Below are positions 1 through 7,054 of a DNA stretch of 64,000 nucleotides, in pieces. The notes under the pieces are model-generated. The model ran no database searches. It saw nothing but the letters and a program-made list of their open reading frames with translations, and was not told the origin of the DNA. This stretch comes from Bacillota bacterium (GTDB lineage: Bacteria; Bacillota; UBA4882; UBA8346): contig JAEZFP010000008.1 in the NCBI GenBank assembly GCA_023417475.1, positions 42,835-106,834 on the forward strand, in the 5' to 3' direction. Position 1 is the stretch's first letter. Every line of letters begins with the position of its first letter. A program made the translations under genes and the position numbers.

Positions 1-75
1 ATTTTTACCGCAGCGATTGCGAACATTACTAAAAATAGACGACGGCGGAGCAAGCTCCAACCCCAAAAACCAAAC

Positions 76-357
76 TTATCCACAACCCAATCCCTTTACC
101 ACATCCAACATAACCGTTTATCCACAGAAATAGATGACTTATTAACAAATCCAGCTTGCGGAACGACTCCGCCAGCTTACTTATTCACATATCCAGCTTG
201 CGGAACAACTCCGCCAGCTCACTTATTCACATATCCAGCTTGCGGAACGACTCCGCCAGCTTACTTATTCACATATCCAGCTTGCGGAACAACTCCGCCA
301 GCTTACTTATTCACATATCCAGCTTGCGGAATGACTCCGCCAGCTCACTTATCCACA
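76..357 (+). repeat. DnaA-box array A, 21/42-bp register
   Basis: Eight DnaA-box sites all point the same way. TTATCCACA lies at 76-84, 118-126 and 349-357; TTATTCACA at 181, 223, 265 and 307; a one-mismatch copy TTATTAACA at 139. Start-to-start distances are 42, 21, 42, 42, 42, 42, 42. The last five units (151-360) are a true 42-bp tandem repeat whose inter-box part carries an imperfect inverted repeat (AGCTTGCGGA ... TCCGCCAGCT). Because 21 bp is two helical turns, every box faces the same side of the helix. TTATNCACA is the known DnaA consensus. The role (oriC module or DnaA titration site) is inferred. The 14-codon open frame across it is a by-product of the 42-bp period. Confidence 0.85.
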
Positions 358-489
358 TATCCAGCAAGCTGGCGGATGCCTAAATATATCCGCGTTGGAC
401 CGGACTATCCATTTGCCCTCATCACGCTACCTAGAAAATAGCCTTCGCTTGTTCCAAATTGTTAGCTCTTGAGAAAATGTCCCATGGCC

Positions 490-539
490 CCCCCTCTCTT
501 CCACCGCTTCGAACCGGCTGTCATTCAAAAGAGAGGGGG
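490..539. repeat. 11-bp perfect inverted repeat
   Basis: CCCCCTCTCTT at 490-500 is repeated inverted as AAGAGAGGGGG at 529-539 around a 28-nt loop. It has no T-run on either side, so it does not look like a terminator. It sits in the otherwise gene-free stretch between DnaA array A and the gene at 712. Function is unknown. Confidence 0.6.
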
Positions 540-593
540 ATCGTAAAAAGTTGGATCAAGCATTCGCTGTCGAAGGGGGGTGAGTCGCGCCCC

Positions 594-650
594 ATTTTCA
601 TTCCTTCACTTGCGCGGGCAGCGACGGGTAGCTAGCGTGGACGACTAGCT
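594..650. repeat. Dispersed repeat copy 1
   Basis: The 20-mer ATTTTCATTCCTTCACTTGC at 594-613 recurs with one mismatch at 23665-23684. Both copies continue with a G/C-rich stretch, then GGGT, then GGACGACT. Both lie in intergenic DNA. This may be a small degenerate interspersed element. Confidence 0.5.
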
Positions 651-678
651 TGATATGACAGCCGTTTGCGGATATAAT
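650..678 (+). promoter_or_regulatory. Sigma-A type promoter for the 712 gene
   Basis: TTGATA at 650-655, a 17-bp spacer, then TATAAT at 673-678. The start codon follows 33 bp later with GAGGTAG as ribosome-binding site. This near-consensus promoter supports expression of the otherwise unrecognised gene at 712. Confidence 0.75.
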
Positions 679-711
679 AGGAATACCGATTGCCAATGAT
701 GAGGTAGCTAA

Positions 712-1128
712 ATGAGTGTCAGAGTCGCCACGTTTAAAAAATTACATCCGACCGAAAGTTACGCCGGTTCGGTGATGGAGATCCAGGATTGGGCCGCCGG
801 TCTGGCGGATTTGCGGATTGAGTTTGGCGCCCAACGTTCGTTCCGAATGGATCCCCGCTGCACCCAACGGCCGAAACTGGAAGGGATCGTGATCGCCAAC
901 GCTTGGATCGATCTGAAATTAAAGCCGGCGTTATACCTTTATCCTTTTCCCAGCGCCAAATATTCCGGTCAATTAAAACAAGAGTTTCTCCAAACCGTCC
1001 TGGCCGAGGTGAAAACTTGGCTGGAACGCCACGTGGAAACCCGGGGCGATGAGTTGATCGGGTATGAGACGATCGTCATCGAGTTGAAAGGGAATCAGTT
1101 TAAACTTCACCGGCTCCGTTATTTGTAG
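712..1128 (+). CDS. Hypothetical protein between DnaA-box arrays
   Basis: A 138-residue soluble protein with no family recognised by eye. It has no signal peptide or membrane segment. It is mixed alpha/beta in character, with a charged helical stretch near residues 85-108 (LKQEFLQTVLAEVKTW). It begins at ATG 712 after GAGGTAG and has its own good promoter (650-678). It is the only gene between DnaA-box arrays A and B, so a replication-linked or DnaA-linked role is possible, but nothing in the sequence shows it. Confidence 0.75.
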   Translation: MSVRVATFKKLHPTESYAGSVMEIQDWAAGLADLRIEFGAQRSFRMDPRCTQRPKLEGIVIANAWIDLKLKPALYLYPFPSAKYSGQLKQEFLQTVLAEVKTWLERHVETRGDELIGYETIVIELKGNQFKLHRLRYL

Positions 1129-1182
1129 CGGAAAAAGCTACTGATCCGCAAAGCCGGTATTCGCATTTTTTACCAAAGCAAC

Positions 1183-1371
1183 CTTGCGGAACAACTCAGC
1201 AAGCTTGCTTATTCACAAATCCAGCTGACTTATCCACATATCCAGCTTGCGGAACAACTCAGCAAGCTTACTTATTCACAAATCCAGCTGACTTATTCAC
1301 ATATCCAGCTTGCGGAACGACTCAGCAAGCTTACTTATTCACAAATCCAGCTGACTTATCCACAAATCCAG
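1183..1371 (+). repeat. DnaA-box array B, 63-bp tandem repeat
   Basis: Three 63-bp units begin at 1183, 1246 and 1309. Each carries two same-strand DnaA boxes 21 bp apart: TTATTCACA at 1209, TTATCCACA at 1230, TTATTCACA at 1272 and 1293, TTATTCACA at 1335 and TTATCCACA at 1356. Start distances are 21, 42, 21, 42, 21. Between box pairs lies the inverted repeat AGCTTGC ... GCAAGCT. The repeat shares the AGCTTGCGGAAC block with array A, so the two arrays are related. The rest of the gene-free stretch 1129-1537 holds no other feature I can name. Confidence 0.85.
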
Positions 1372-1537
1372 TATCTTCCGCAAGACGACGTGTTTGTTCA
1401 TCTTCATTAAATCTTCACAATCCCTTGATATACTCAGACAAACTTGAATGGAGAGCCGGCAACAAAGTGGTTATCCTTTTAACGGACCAAAGGATCGCCG
1501 TTGGGCTTTGAAGCTATAAAACAAATGAGGTGGATTG

Positions 1538-2029
1538 ATGAAATTGAAGATTGAAACGCCCCGTATCAAAGCGAAATTGCTCCCATACTCCGGGTTGCTA
1601 TTGGGTATTTTGGCGGTGGTCGTGTTGTTTGCCAACGGCGTTAGTCATGGCCAGGAAAACGGGAACGATCTTCGGATTTTAAAGAGCGAAGTTACCGCAA
1701 CGGCGAAGTTTTATCCCTATAATGCCGACGGGACCAAGCTGGAAGTGATTGCGGTCAAAGCCTCCGACGGAAGCATTCGGACCGCGTTCAACACCTGCCA
1801 GGTTTGTTTCGATTCCGGCCGGGGTTTTTACACCCAACAAGGCAATGAGTTAACCTGCAACAACTGTGGCAACCGTTTCAAAATCGACCAACTGGAGAAG
1901 GTACGCTTCGGTTGCAACCCGATCCCGATCATGAAAGAAAATAAAACCGATGACGGCAAATATATTACGATCGCCAAAGAATTTTTGGTGAAAAACAAAG
2001 CGTACTTTGCGCGCTGGAAAAAGAATTAA
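1538..2029 (+). CDS. DUF2318-type membrane-anchored cysteine protein
   Basis: About 163 residues. An N-terminal hydrophobic segment (about residues 17-35) acts as signal or anchor. The rest is a DUF2318-like domain with two CxxC pairs, NTCQVCFDSG and LTCNNCGNRF, followed by GCNPIPI. Proteins of this family are membrane-associated and often lie near metal transport genes. The cysteines suggest metal or Fe-S binding (inference). ATG 1538 is chosen over TTG 1535 because GAGGTGG at 1527-1533 is better spaced for it. No obvious operon partner is present. Confidence 0.8.
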   Translation: MKLKIETPRIKAKLLPYSGLLLGILAVVVLFANGVSHGQENGNDLRILKSEVTATAKFYPYNADGTKLEVIAVKASDGSIRTAFNTCQVCFDSGRGFYTQQGNELTCNNCGNRFKIDQLEKVRFGCNPIPIMKENKTDDGKYITIAKEFLVKNKAYFARWKKN

Positions 2030-2098
2030 CAATCGTTGTTCCGTCATTTTGCGCCCGGTTAATCTTTAGTAAATACTTGGGTTTGCAAGAAGCCTTGT

Positions 2099-2127
2099 TT
2101 GACATTTCCAAAGGGTTTTGTTAAGAT
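2099..2127 (+). promoter_or_regulatory. Candidate sigma-A promoter
   Basis: TTGACA at 2099-2104, 17-bp spacer, TAAGAT at 2122-2127. It lies about 240 bp before the transporter gene at 2367, which would give a long leader containing the hairpin at 2283-2318. Confidence 0.5.
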
Positions 2128-2282
2128 AGTCAATATTAGGATAATTGACGGACGGTTGGGTGGACAACGTGGTTGGGTTCGCTGTCAAGGAGAGAATTTG
2201 CATAATTGCCTTAATCTATCCTAGAATGGCTTCGGATAATTTATTCAACTACGTAAAATATTTCAAGTGATTCGAAATTTTA

Positions 2283-2318
2283 GGGTGGGAAGCTCTCGGG
2301 GGAGCGGAACACCCTTTT
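2283..2318 (+). promoter_or_regulatory. Leader hairpin with T-run (attenuator-like)
   Basis: GGGTG (2283-2287) pairs with CACCC (2310-2314), and GCTC (2292-2295) with GAGC (2302-2305). The two stems are separated by a symmetric internal loop reading GGAA on both sides, which could form tandem G-A pairs. TTTT follows at once. It sits about 50 bp before the ion-transporter start. It could be an intrinsic terminator/attenuator or part of an ion-responsive RNA. I cannot assign it to a known riboswitch class. Confidence 0.45.
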
Positions 2319-2366
2319 GTTATACATAATTTCTTCAATGGGATCGAAAGGTTGGGAGGGTTTGCC

Positions 2367-3632
2367 ATGGCAGGAAACGAGATTCCGGTTTTACTTTGCG
2401 CCCCGTTTGCGTTGCTACTTTTGGTTATCGCCGTCTTTCCGTTGCTGGCCCCGCATTTTTGGGAGCATAACCGGAATAAGGCAATCATCGCGGTGGCGCT
2501 GGCGTTGCCGGTGCTGATTTATTTCGGTTTAAACCGCGAGCTGGAAGCCGTCGCGGAGACGATGGAAGAGTATGTCTCCTTTATCGTATTGATCGGTTCG
2601 TTATTTGTCATCACCGGCGGCATTCTCTTTACCGGAGACTTGAAAGCCACCCCCTTGGTGAATACCGGTTTTCTTTGCTTCGGCGCAGTGATGGCCAACT
2701 TTATCGGAACCACCGGCGCGAGTATGTTGTTGATCCGGCCGTTGCTGAAGACCAACAGTGAGCGGGCCTTTACCAAACATATCCCGGTTTTCTTCATCTT
2801 TTTAGTCTCCAATATCGGGGGGTTGCTGACGCCGCTGGGCGATCCGCCGTTGTTCCTGGGTTATCTGCGGGGCGTCCCTTTTGGGTGGAACTTAAGTTTA
2901 TGGCGGGAATGGCTTTTTGCGGTGGGTGTGATCCTGGCGGTCTTTTATATCTGGGACACCCGCGCGTACAACCGGGAAGACTTGCGACATCGGCAGCGGG
3001 ATGATATTGAAATTCAACCGTTGCAGGTCGCCGGCAATATTAATATTCTCTTTCTGTTGGCGGTCATCGGGTTGATCTTCTTTCAAGTACCAGCGCCTTA
3101 CCGGGAGATCGGAATGGTTGTAGCTTCGGTTTTGTCGTTGCTCTTAACAAAACGGGAATTGCGCCAAGCGAACAAATTCACGTGGGGACCCATCGCCGAA
3201 GTGGCGATCTTGTTTGTCGGAATCTTTATCACCATGAAACCGTTGATGATGTTGCTTCACGCCAACGGCGCCAAACTGGGTATCGTCAGCACCTGGCAGT
3301 ATTTCTGGATCACCGGCGGCTTGAGCTCGTTCCTGGATAACGCCCCGACCTATGTGACCACGTTTTCCTTGGCGGAAAGCGTCACCAAAGTGTTGGGCGC
3401 GGGCGGGCATGCCGTTATTGCCGGAGTGCGTAACGATTTATTGGCCGCCATCAGTTGCGGCGCGGTATTTATGGGCGCCAACACCTATATTGGAAACGGT
3501 CCGAACTTTATGGTCAAGTCGATCGCCGAGGAACAAGGATTTAAGGTACCGCATTTCTTTGGATATATGTTCTACTCGGGCTGTGTTTTGATTCCGATCT
3601 TCTTAGTGATGACCATAATCTTTTTTCGATAA
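2367..3632 (+). CDS. Sodium:proton antiporter / CitMHS_2-type ion transporter
   Basis: About 421 residues and strongly hydrophobic, with ten or more likely membrane helices. Features typical of the ion-transporter superfamily that includes NhaD and CitMHS are present, for example the FIGTTGASMLLIRPLL segment near residues 112-127 and SSFLDNAPTY in the second half, which matches a re-entrant substrate-site repeat. Annotated relatives are called sodium:proton antiporters, but the transported ion cannot be read from sequence. The start is ATG 2367 after GGGAGGG; an upstream TTG at 2352 would lie inside that ribosome-binding site. A strong terminator follows. The leader carries a hairpin at 2283-2318. 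Confidence 0.8.
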   Translation: MAGNEIPVLLCAPFALLLLVIAVFPLLAPHFWEHNRNKAIIAVALALPVLIYFGLNRELEAVAETMEEYVSFIVLIGSLFVITGGILFTGDLKATPLVNTGFLCFGAVMANFIGTTGASMLLIRPLLKTNSERAFTKHIPVFFIFLVSNIGGLLTPLGDPPLFLGYLRGVPFGWNLSLWREWLFAVGVILAVFYIWDTRAYNREDLRHRQRDDIEIQPLQVAGNINILFLLAVIGLIFFQVPAPYREIGMVVASVLSLLLTKRELRQANKFTWGPIAEVAILFVGIFITMKPLMMLLHANGAKLGIVSTWQYFWITGGLSSFLDNAPTYVTTFSLAESVTKVLGAGGHAVIAGVRNDLLAAISCGAVFMGANTYIGNGPNFMVKSIAEEQGFKVPHFFGYMFYSGCVLIPIFLVMTIIFFR

Positions 3633-3663
3633 GCCGTCAATATGAATAGCAACGATTTGTTTG

Positions 3664-3687
3664 GCCGCCCGGATTCGGGCGGCTTTT
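3664..3687 (+). terminator. Intrinsic terminator
   Basis: GCCGCCCGGATTCGGGCGGC at 3664-3683 folds into an 8-bp GC-rich stem with a 4-nt loop, followed by TTTTGT. It ends the transporter transcript. Confidence 0.85.
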
Positions 3688-3763
3688 GTATTGGGCGGAT
3701 TAAGCGGGCGTTTCATTTAAGGAGAGTTTTGTTTTCAAATCGTTCGAACCGTCGCCGCAACCG

Positions 3764-3792
3764 TTGACATTGGCCGGGGATAAATCTATAAT
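3764..3792 (+). promoter_or_regulatory. Perfect consensus sigma-A promoter
   Basis: TTGACA (3764-3769), 17-bp spacer, TATAAT (3787-3792), 50 bp before the MFS gene. Both hexamers are perfect, predicting strong, largely unregulated transcription. Confidence 0.9.
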
Positions 3793-3842
3793 TCATTTCA
3801 TCTGTGACGAAGCATTCGTAGATAGGGAGTATTGTTACGTCG

Positions 3843-5066
3843 ATGAACAATTCAAATCTGGCTTTTCTGTTTCAAAGCAAACCGTTTTCACGGTTTATCA
3901 TGGCGCGGGTTAACGCCACGTTTGCTTTTCAAATGTTATCGGTGGCGGTGGGCTGGCAAGCGTACGCCCTTACCAAAAGCGCTTTTTTCCTCGGCTTGGT
4001 CGGTTTGGCGCAATTTTTTCCGATGTTTCTGCTAACCCTCATCGTTGGCCACGTGGCCGATCATTATAACCGCCGCAACGTGGTTCGGATATGCCAAATC
4101 ATTGAAGGCTGCGCGGCGATCGCTCTGGCCGTCGGTAGTTGGAACGGCTGGATCGATCGCGTAAGCATCTTGGTGATTGTCTTGATCATCGGCGCGGCGC
4201 GCGCCTTCGAGGTGCCGACCCAAAAAGCGTTGGTGCCGGGGCTAGTCAGCACGGAGGCGTTTCCGCGCGCTTTGGCGGTGGAAGCCTCGTCGACCCAGAC
4301 GGCGGTGATCATTGGCCCGGCGTTGGGCGGTTTTTTATACGCCGCTAGCCCAATTGCGGTATATGCGGTGGCGGCGGTTTTGTTTTTGAGCGCCAGCGCC
4401 TTCTTGACCCTGGTCAAGGTAACGCAAGTTTTGCCCAAACGGGAGCCGGTCAGTTTGAACTCGGTCTTTGCCGGGATTTCATTTATTTGGAGTCGCCCCG
4501 CTATCTTGGGAGCCATCTCGATGGACCTCTTCGCGGTGTTGCTCGGCGGGGCGACCGCATTGCTGCCGATCTACGCCCGGGAAATCTTGCAGATCGGACC
4601 GTGGGGCTTGGGTTTGCTTCGTTCCGCGCCGGCCATCGGGGCTTTAACAACCTCGTTTTTCCTCGCCCAGCATCCGATCAGGCGCCGGGTTGGCCGGATC
4701 ATGTTTGGAGCCGTGGCGGTTTTTGGGATGGCCACCATTGTCTTTGCAATTTCGAAATCATTTGTCCTGTCCTTGGCGGCCTTAATCTTGCTGGGGGCTT
4801 CCGATGTGATCAGCGTGGTGATTCGCAATTCCCTGGTCCAAATGCATACTCCCGATGCGATGCGGGGGCGGGTCAGCGCGGTGAACTCCATGTTCATCGG
4901 CACCTCCAATCAACTTGGGGAGTTCGAATCGGGAATGACCGCCGCTTGGCTTGGGGTGGTCCCCGCGGTATTGATCGGCGGTTTTGGAACACTGACCGTA
5001 GTGTTGCTGTGGATCCGGTTTTTCCCCGATTTGTTCAATACCGACACCTTGGAAAAACGCGCCTGA
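3843..5066 (+). CDS. MFS exporter, EntS/MFS_3 type
   Basis: 407 residues with about 12 hydrophobic helices, the usual length for a major facilitator. The cytoplasmic loop 2-3 motif A is visible as GHVADHYNRRNVVR (near residues 68-81). A second copy-like segment, HTPDAMRGRVSAVNSM, is typical of the MFS_3 group that includes the enterobactin exporter EntS and macrolide-efflux relatives. It probably exports a small molecule by proton antiport; no substrate can be assigned. ATG 3843 is used; AGGGAG about 13 nt upstream is a rather distant ribosome-binding site. It is monocistronic, with a perfect promoter. Confidence 0.85.
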   Translation: MNNSNLAFLFQSKPFSRFIMARVNATFAFQMLSVAVGWQAYALTKSAFFLGLVGLAQFFPMFLLTLIVGHVADHYNRRNVVRICQIIEGCAAIALAVGSWNGWIDRVSILVIVLIIGAARAFEVPTQKALVPGLVSTEAFPRALAVEASSTQTAVIIGPALGGFLYAASPIAVYAVAAVLFLSASAFLTLVKVTQVLPKREPVSLNSVFAGISFIWSRPAILGAISMDLFAVLLGGATALLPIYAREILQIGPWGLGLLRSAPAIGALTTSFFLAQHPIRRRVGRIMFGAVAVFGMATIVFAISKSFVLSLAALILLGASDVISVVIRNSLVQMHTPDAMRGRVSAVNSMFIGTSNQLGEFESGMTAAWLGVVPAVLIGGFGTLTVVLLWIRFFPDLFNTDTLEKRA

Positions 5067-5114
5067 CGCCGGAGGAAACAATGCCATCGGTCAAAGTGTT
5101 TAGCGGGAAGCTGC

Positions 5115-5432
5115 TTATCTGCGGTGCTCCAAACCCTCGATCATTATAAATACGGTGGTCATGGTTCGCAGCACCGCGTCCAATTGAGACGATGGCGTGG
5201 GAAATCCGGCTGCGGCGCCGCGCCGTAAGGCAACAAGCGCGGTCTGCAGCTGGAGCACAATTTGATCCTTTGGAACGGCGCGAAGCGGTGATTGGCGAAT
5301 GGCGCCGATCAACAGTTCAAGCTGGAGGACGAGCGCCGGTTTTTGCCGTTGGAAATCGCCGCTGTTTTCATAGATTGAGGCAACGGACTGGTTGATTTGG
5401 TTAATCCGTTGAATGAGTGACTGTTTGAACAT
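5115..5432 (-). CDS. Small hypothetical protein
   Basis: 105 residues, soluble, mostly helical (FKQSLIQRINQINQSVASIY at the N-terminus). No domain is recognised. ATG 5432 is preferred over GTG 5441 because AAAGGTGAG lies 4 nt before the ATG on the minus strand. It converges with the MFS gene, with under 50 bp between the stops. Function is unknown. Confidence 0.65.
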   Translation of the reverse strand: MFKQSLIQRINQINQSVASIYENSGDFQRQKPALVLQLELLIGAIRQSPLRAVPKDQIVLQLQTALVALRRGAAAGFPTPSSQLDAVLRTMTTVFIMIEGLEHRR

Positions 5433-5564
5433 TGCGCTCACCTTTCTAAAAAAGCATTGGCTTGGGCCGCCACAGGGATGGCGACGGGTCGCGAACGGAG
5501 GCGACTACCTAATAGATATGATGGGCGGCTTGATTTTTTGCTCGGAAACGTACGATTTGCAATA

Positions 5565-5616
5565 AAAAGGGAGTGTCGTGCTACCGTCGGGTAGTTTGAC
5601 GACACTCCTTTTTTGT
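5565..5616. terminator. Bidirectional terminator
   Basis: GGAGTGTCGT (5570-5579) pairs with ACGACACTCC (5599-5608), with an inner CTACC/GGTAG stem. AAAAA precedes it and TTTTTT follows. It lies downstream of the minus-strand spo0E-like gene, so it most likely ends that transcript. Confidence 0.85.
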
Positions 5617-5643
5617 TGGTTATCGGCGCAATCGTTGGCCCGG

Positions 5644-5820
5644 CTATCCGCTGGCATGCCGGGCGGGGCCAACGGTTAAACGGTAATGTTCGTTCAACAG
5701 CTTATCGATACGGGTGGCGACCGCTAAGATTTCACCGTCGGTCGTTCCGCGGGCATCCCACAAAAGCCCCAACCGTTCTTTCAGATCAGCCAGTTCTTGA
5801 ATTGTCGCCTGACTTGGCAT
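5644..5820 (-). CDS. Spo0E-like aspartyl-phosphate phosphatase
   Basis: A 58-residue protein. From position 8 it reads as the Spo0E-like fold: an N-terminal helix (QELADLKERLGLLWDARG), a DGE turn, then a second helix with AVATRIDKLLNEHYR. This matches the family pattern in which S/A-xx-L/I-D-x-L-I-xx-Y carries the catalytic residues. Members dephosphorylate Spo0A~P-type response regulators and so delay sporulation. The target here is unknown; the two-component proteins at 5918 and 7055 are neighbours on the same strand. AAGGAGTGG precedes ATG 5820, and a promoter lies at 5859-5886. Confidence 0.7.
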   Translation of the reverse strand: MPSQATIQELADLKERLGLLWDARGTTDGEILAVATRIDKLLNEHYRLTVGPARHASG

Positions 5821-5858
5821 CGAAAAACCACTCCTTTTTTTGGACCGTTTTCCATTAT

Positions 5859-5886
5859 ATTATAAATGGAACCCAAATTGTGTAAA
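5859..5886 (-). promoter_or_regulatory. Promoter of the spo0E-like gene
   Basis: On the minus strand, TTTACA (5886-5881), a 16-bp spacer, then TATAAT (5864-5859). A second overlapping TATAAT lies at 5859-5854. It is about 40 bp before ATG 5820. Confidence 0.6.
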
Positions 5887-5917
5887 AGGATGGTAAAATA
5901 TTGCATCAAATGGGAAA

Positions 5918-6925
5918 TTAGCGGTCGTTCTCGACGAAATTCTGATTGATCTTGATGAATTCGGCTTCACAGACTAAGAAAGCTTCAACCAGTGCCGGAT
6001 CGAAATGATGGCCGCTGTCTTTGATGATAATCGACTTGGCGACATCGTGAGTGAAAGCGGTCTTGTATACCCGTTTACTGCTGAGCGCGTCATAAACGTC
6101 GGCCAAAGCGACAATCCGCGCACTGAGCGGAATCTCTTCCCCCTTTAAGCCTTGGGGATAACCCGACCCGTCGTATTTTTCATGGTGAGCGAGGGCGATG
6201 GACGCGCTCATTTTCAAATACTCTACTTTGAGATTGCGTTTGAGCACTTCGTTCAGGGCATTAAAACCGATGGTGGTATGGGTTTTCATCACCGCGAACT
6301 CTTCGTCGTTCAATAAGCCCGGTTTTAAAAGAATATTGTCCGGGATGCCAATCTTGCCGATATCATGCAACGGACTGGTGAGAAAGATATTGTCAATGAA
6401 AAGGTTGTCAATCTCCTGGGGGAACCGGTTTAGTTCCATCAATGTCTTGGATAATAGACGCGAATAATGCCGAATCCGTTCCAAATGGTTGCCGGTTTCG
6501 GGATCGCGGGACTCGACCAGTTTGGAGATGGCGAAAATGGCGATGTCCCGGGATTGAAAGTCGATAATCCGGCGGGCCGACTGGATTCTGACCGCCAACT
6601 CGTCCTTGATGTAAGGTTTACTGATAAAATCATCGGCTCCGGCATCCATGCTTTCGACCAGATCATGGGTTTCGTTTTTGGAAGTGACCATGACGATATA
6701 AGTATAGAGGCTCCCTTCCGAGAGGCGAATTTTTTTACAAAGCTCCAATCCGTCCAACTCCGGCATGACCCAGTCGGTGATTACGATGCGGGGACGTTCG
6801 CTTTTCCATAATTCCCAACCCTCGGCGCCGTTGTTGGCGATGACCGTTTCATACCCTAAGTGTTGGATGAGCAGTTCGAGCCGCTTTTGGCTGACGATTT
6901 CATCTTCGACGATTAATATCTTCAT
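5918..6925 (-). CDS. Response regulator with HD-GYP domain
   Basis: 335 residues. Residues 1-120 are a CheY-like receiver with acidic VEDE near residue 7, phospho-acceptor D51 (VITDWVMPELDG), T81 and K103. Residues 125-325 are an HD-GYP domain with LHDIGKIGIPD (HD at 187-188) and HHEKYDGSGYP (247-257), which are the metal-binding and signature motifs of active cyclic-di-GMP phosphodiesterases. It should hydrolyse c-di-GMP when phosphorylated. It lies downstream of, and on the same strand as, the hybrid kinase at 7055 (130-bp gap), a plausible cognate sensor. Confidence 0.92.
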   Translation of the reverse strand: MKILIVEDEIVSQKRLELLIQHLGYETVIANNGAEGWELWKSERPRIVITDWVMPELDGLELCKKIRLSEGSLYTYIVMVTSKNETHDLVESMDAGADDFISKPYIKDELAVRIQSARRIIDFQSRDIAIFAISKLVESRDPETGNHLERIRHYSRLLSKTLMELNRFPQEIDNLFIDNIFLTSPLHDIGKIGIPDNILLKPGLLNDEEFAVMKTHTTIGFNALNEVLKRNLKVEYLKMSASIALAHHEKYDGSGYPQGLKGEEIPLSARIVALADVYDALSSKRVYKTAFTHDVAKSIIIKDSGHHFDPALVEAFLVCEAEFIKINQNFVENDR

Positions 6926-7054
6926 TTAAATAACCCCCCCTTTGTGAACTGCAACAGTTCAAAGGCATAACACGATTCTATCTTCGGTAAAATCCCCGGT
7001 TGAGCTTAGGTTTTTTCGAATGGAATCGCCGACCCGGTTGCTCGGCCGGCGATT

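Larger units (their letters stand above)
2030..2366. other. Gene-free leader region of the transporter gene
   Basis: This 337-bp gap holds a candidate promoter (2099-2127), a single Pho-box-like unit CTTAATCTATC at 2210-2220 without convincing neighbours, and a hairpin at 2283-2318. No open reading frame with a credible ribosome-binding site was seen. Confidence 0.6.

Noticed and set aside
76..357. CRISPR or plasmid iteron array
   Set aside because: Inter-box segments are themselves repeated rather than unique, and no plasmid Rep gene is present. The shared core is the DnaA box.
156..383. 75-codon frame of repeated MRNDSASLLIHISS-like units
   Set aside because: It is the translation of the 42-bp DnaA-box tandem repeat (14 codons per unit). 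It has no ribosome-binding site, and the conserved element is the DnaA box, not the peptide.
4487..5149. 220-codon plus-strand frame overlapping the MFS gene
   Set aside because: Out-of-frame shadow of the MFS exporter with low-complexity basic composition and no ribosome-binding site.
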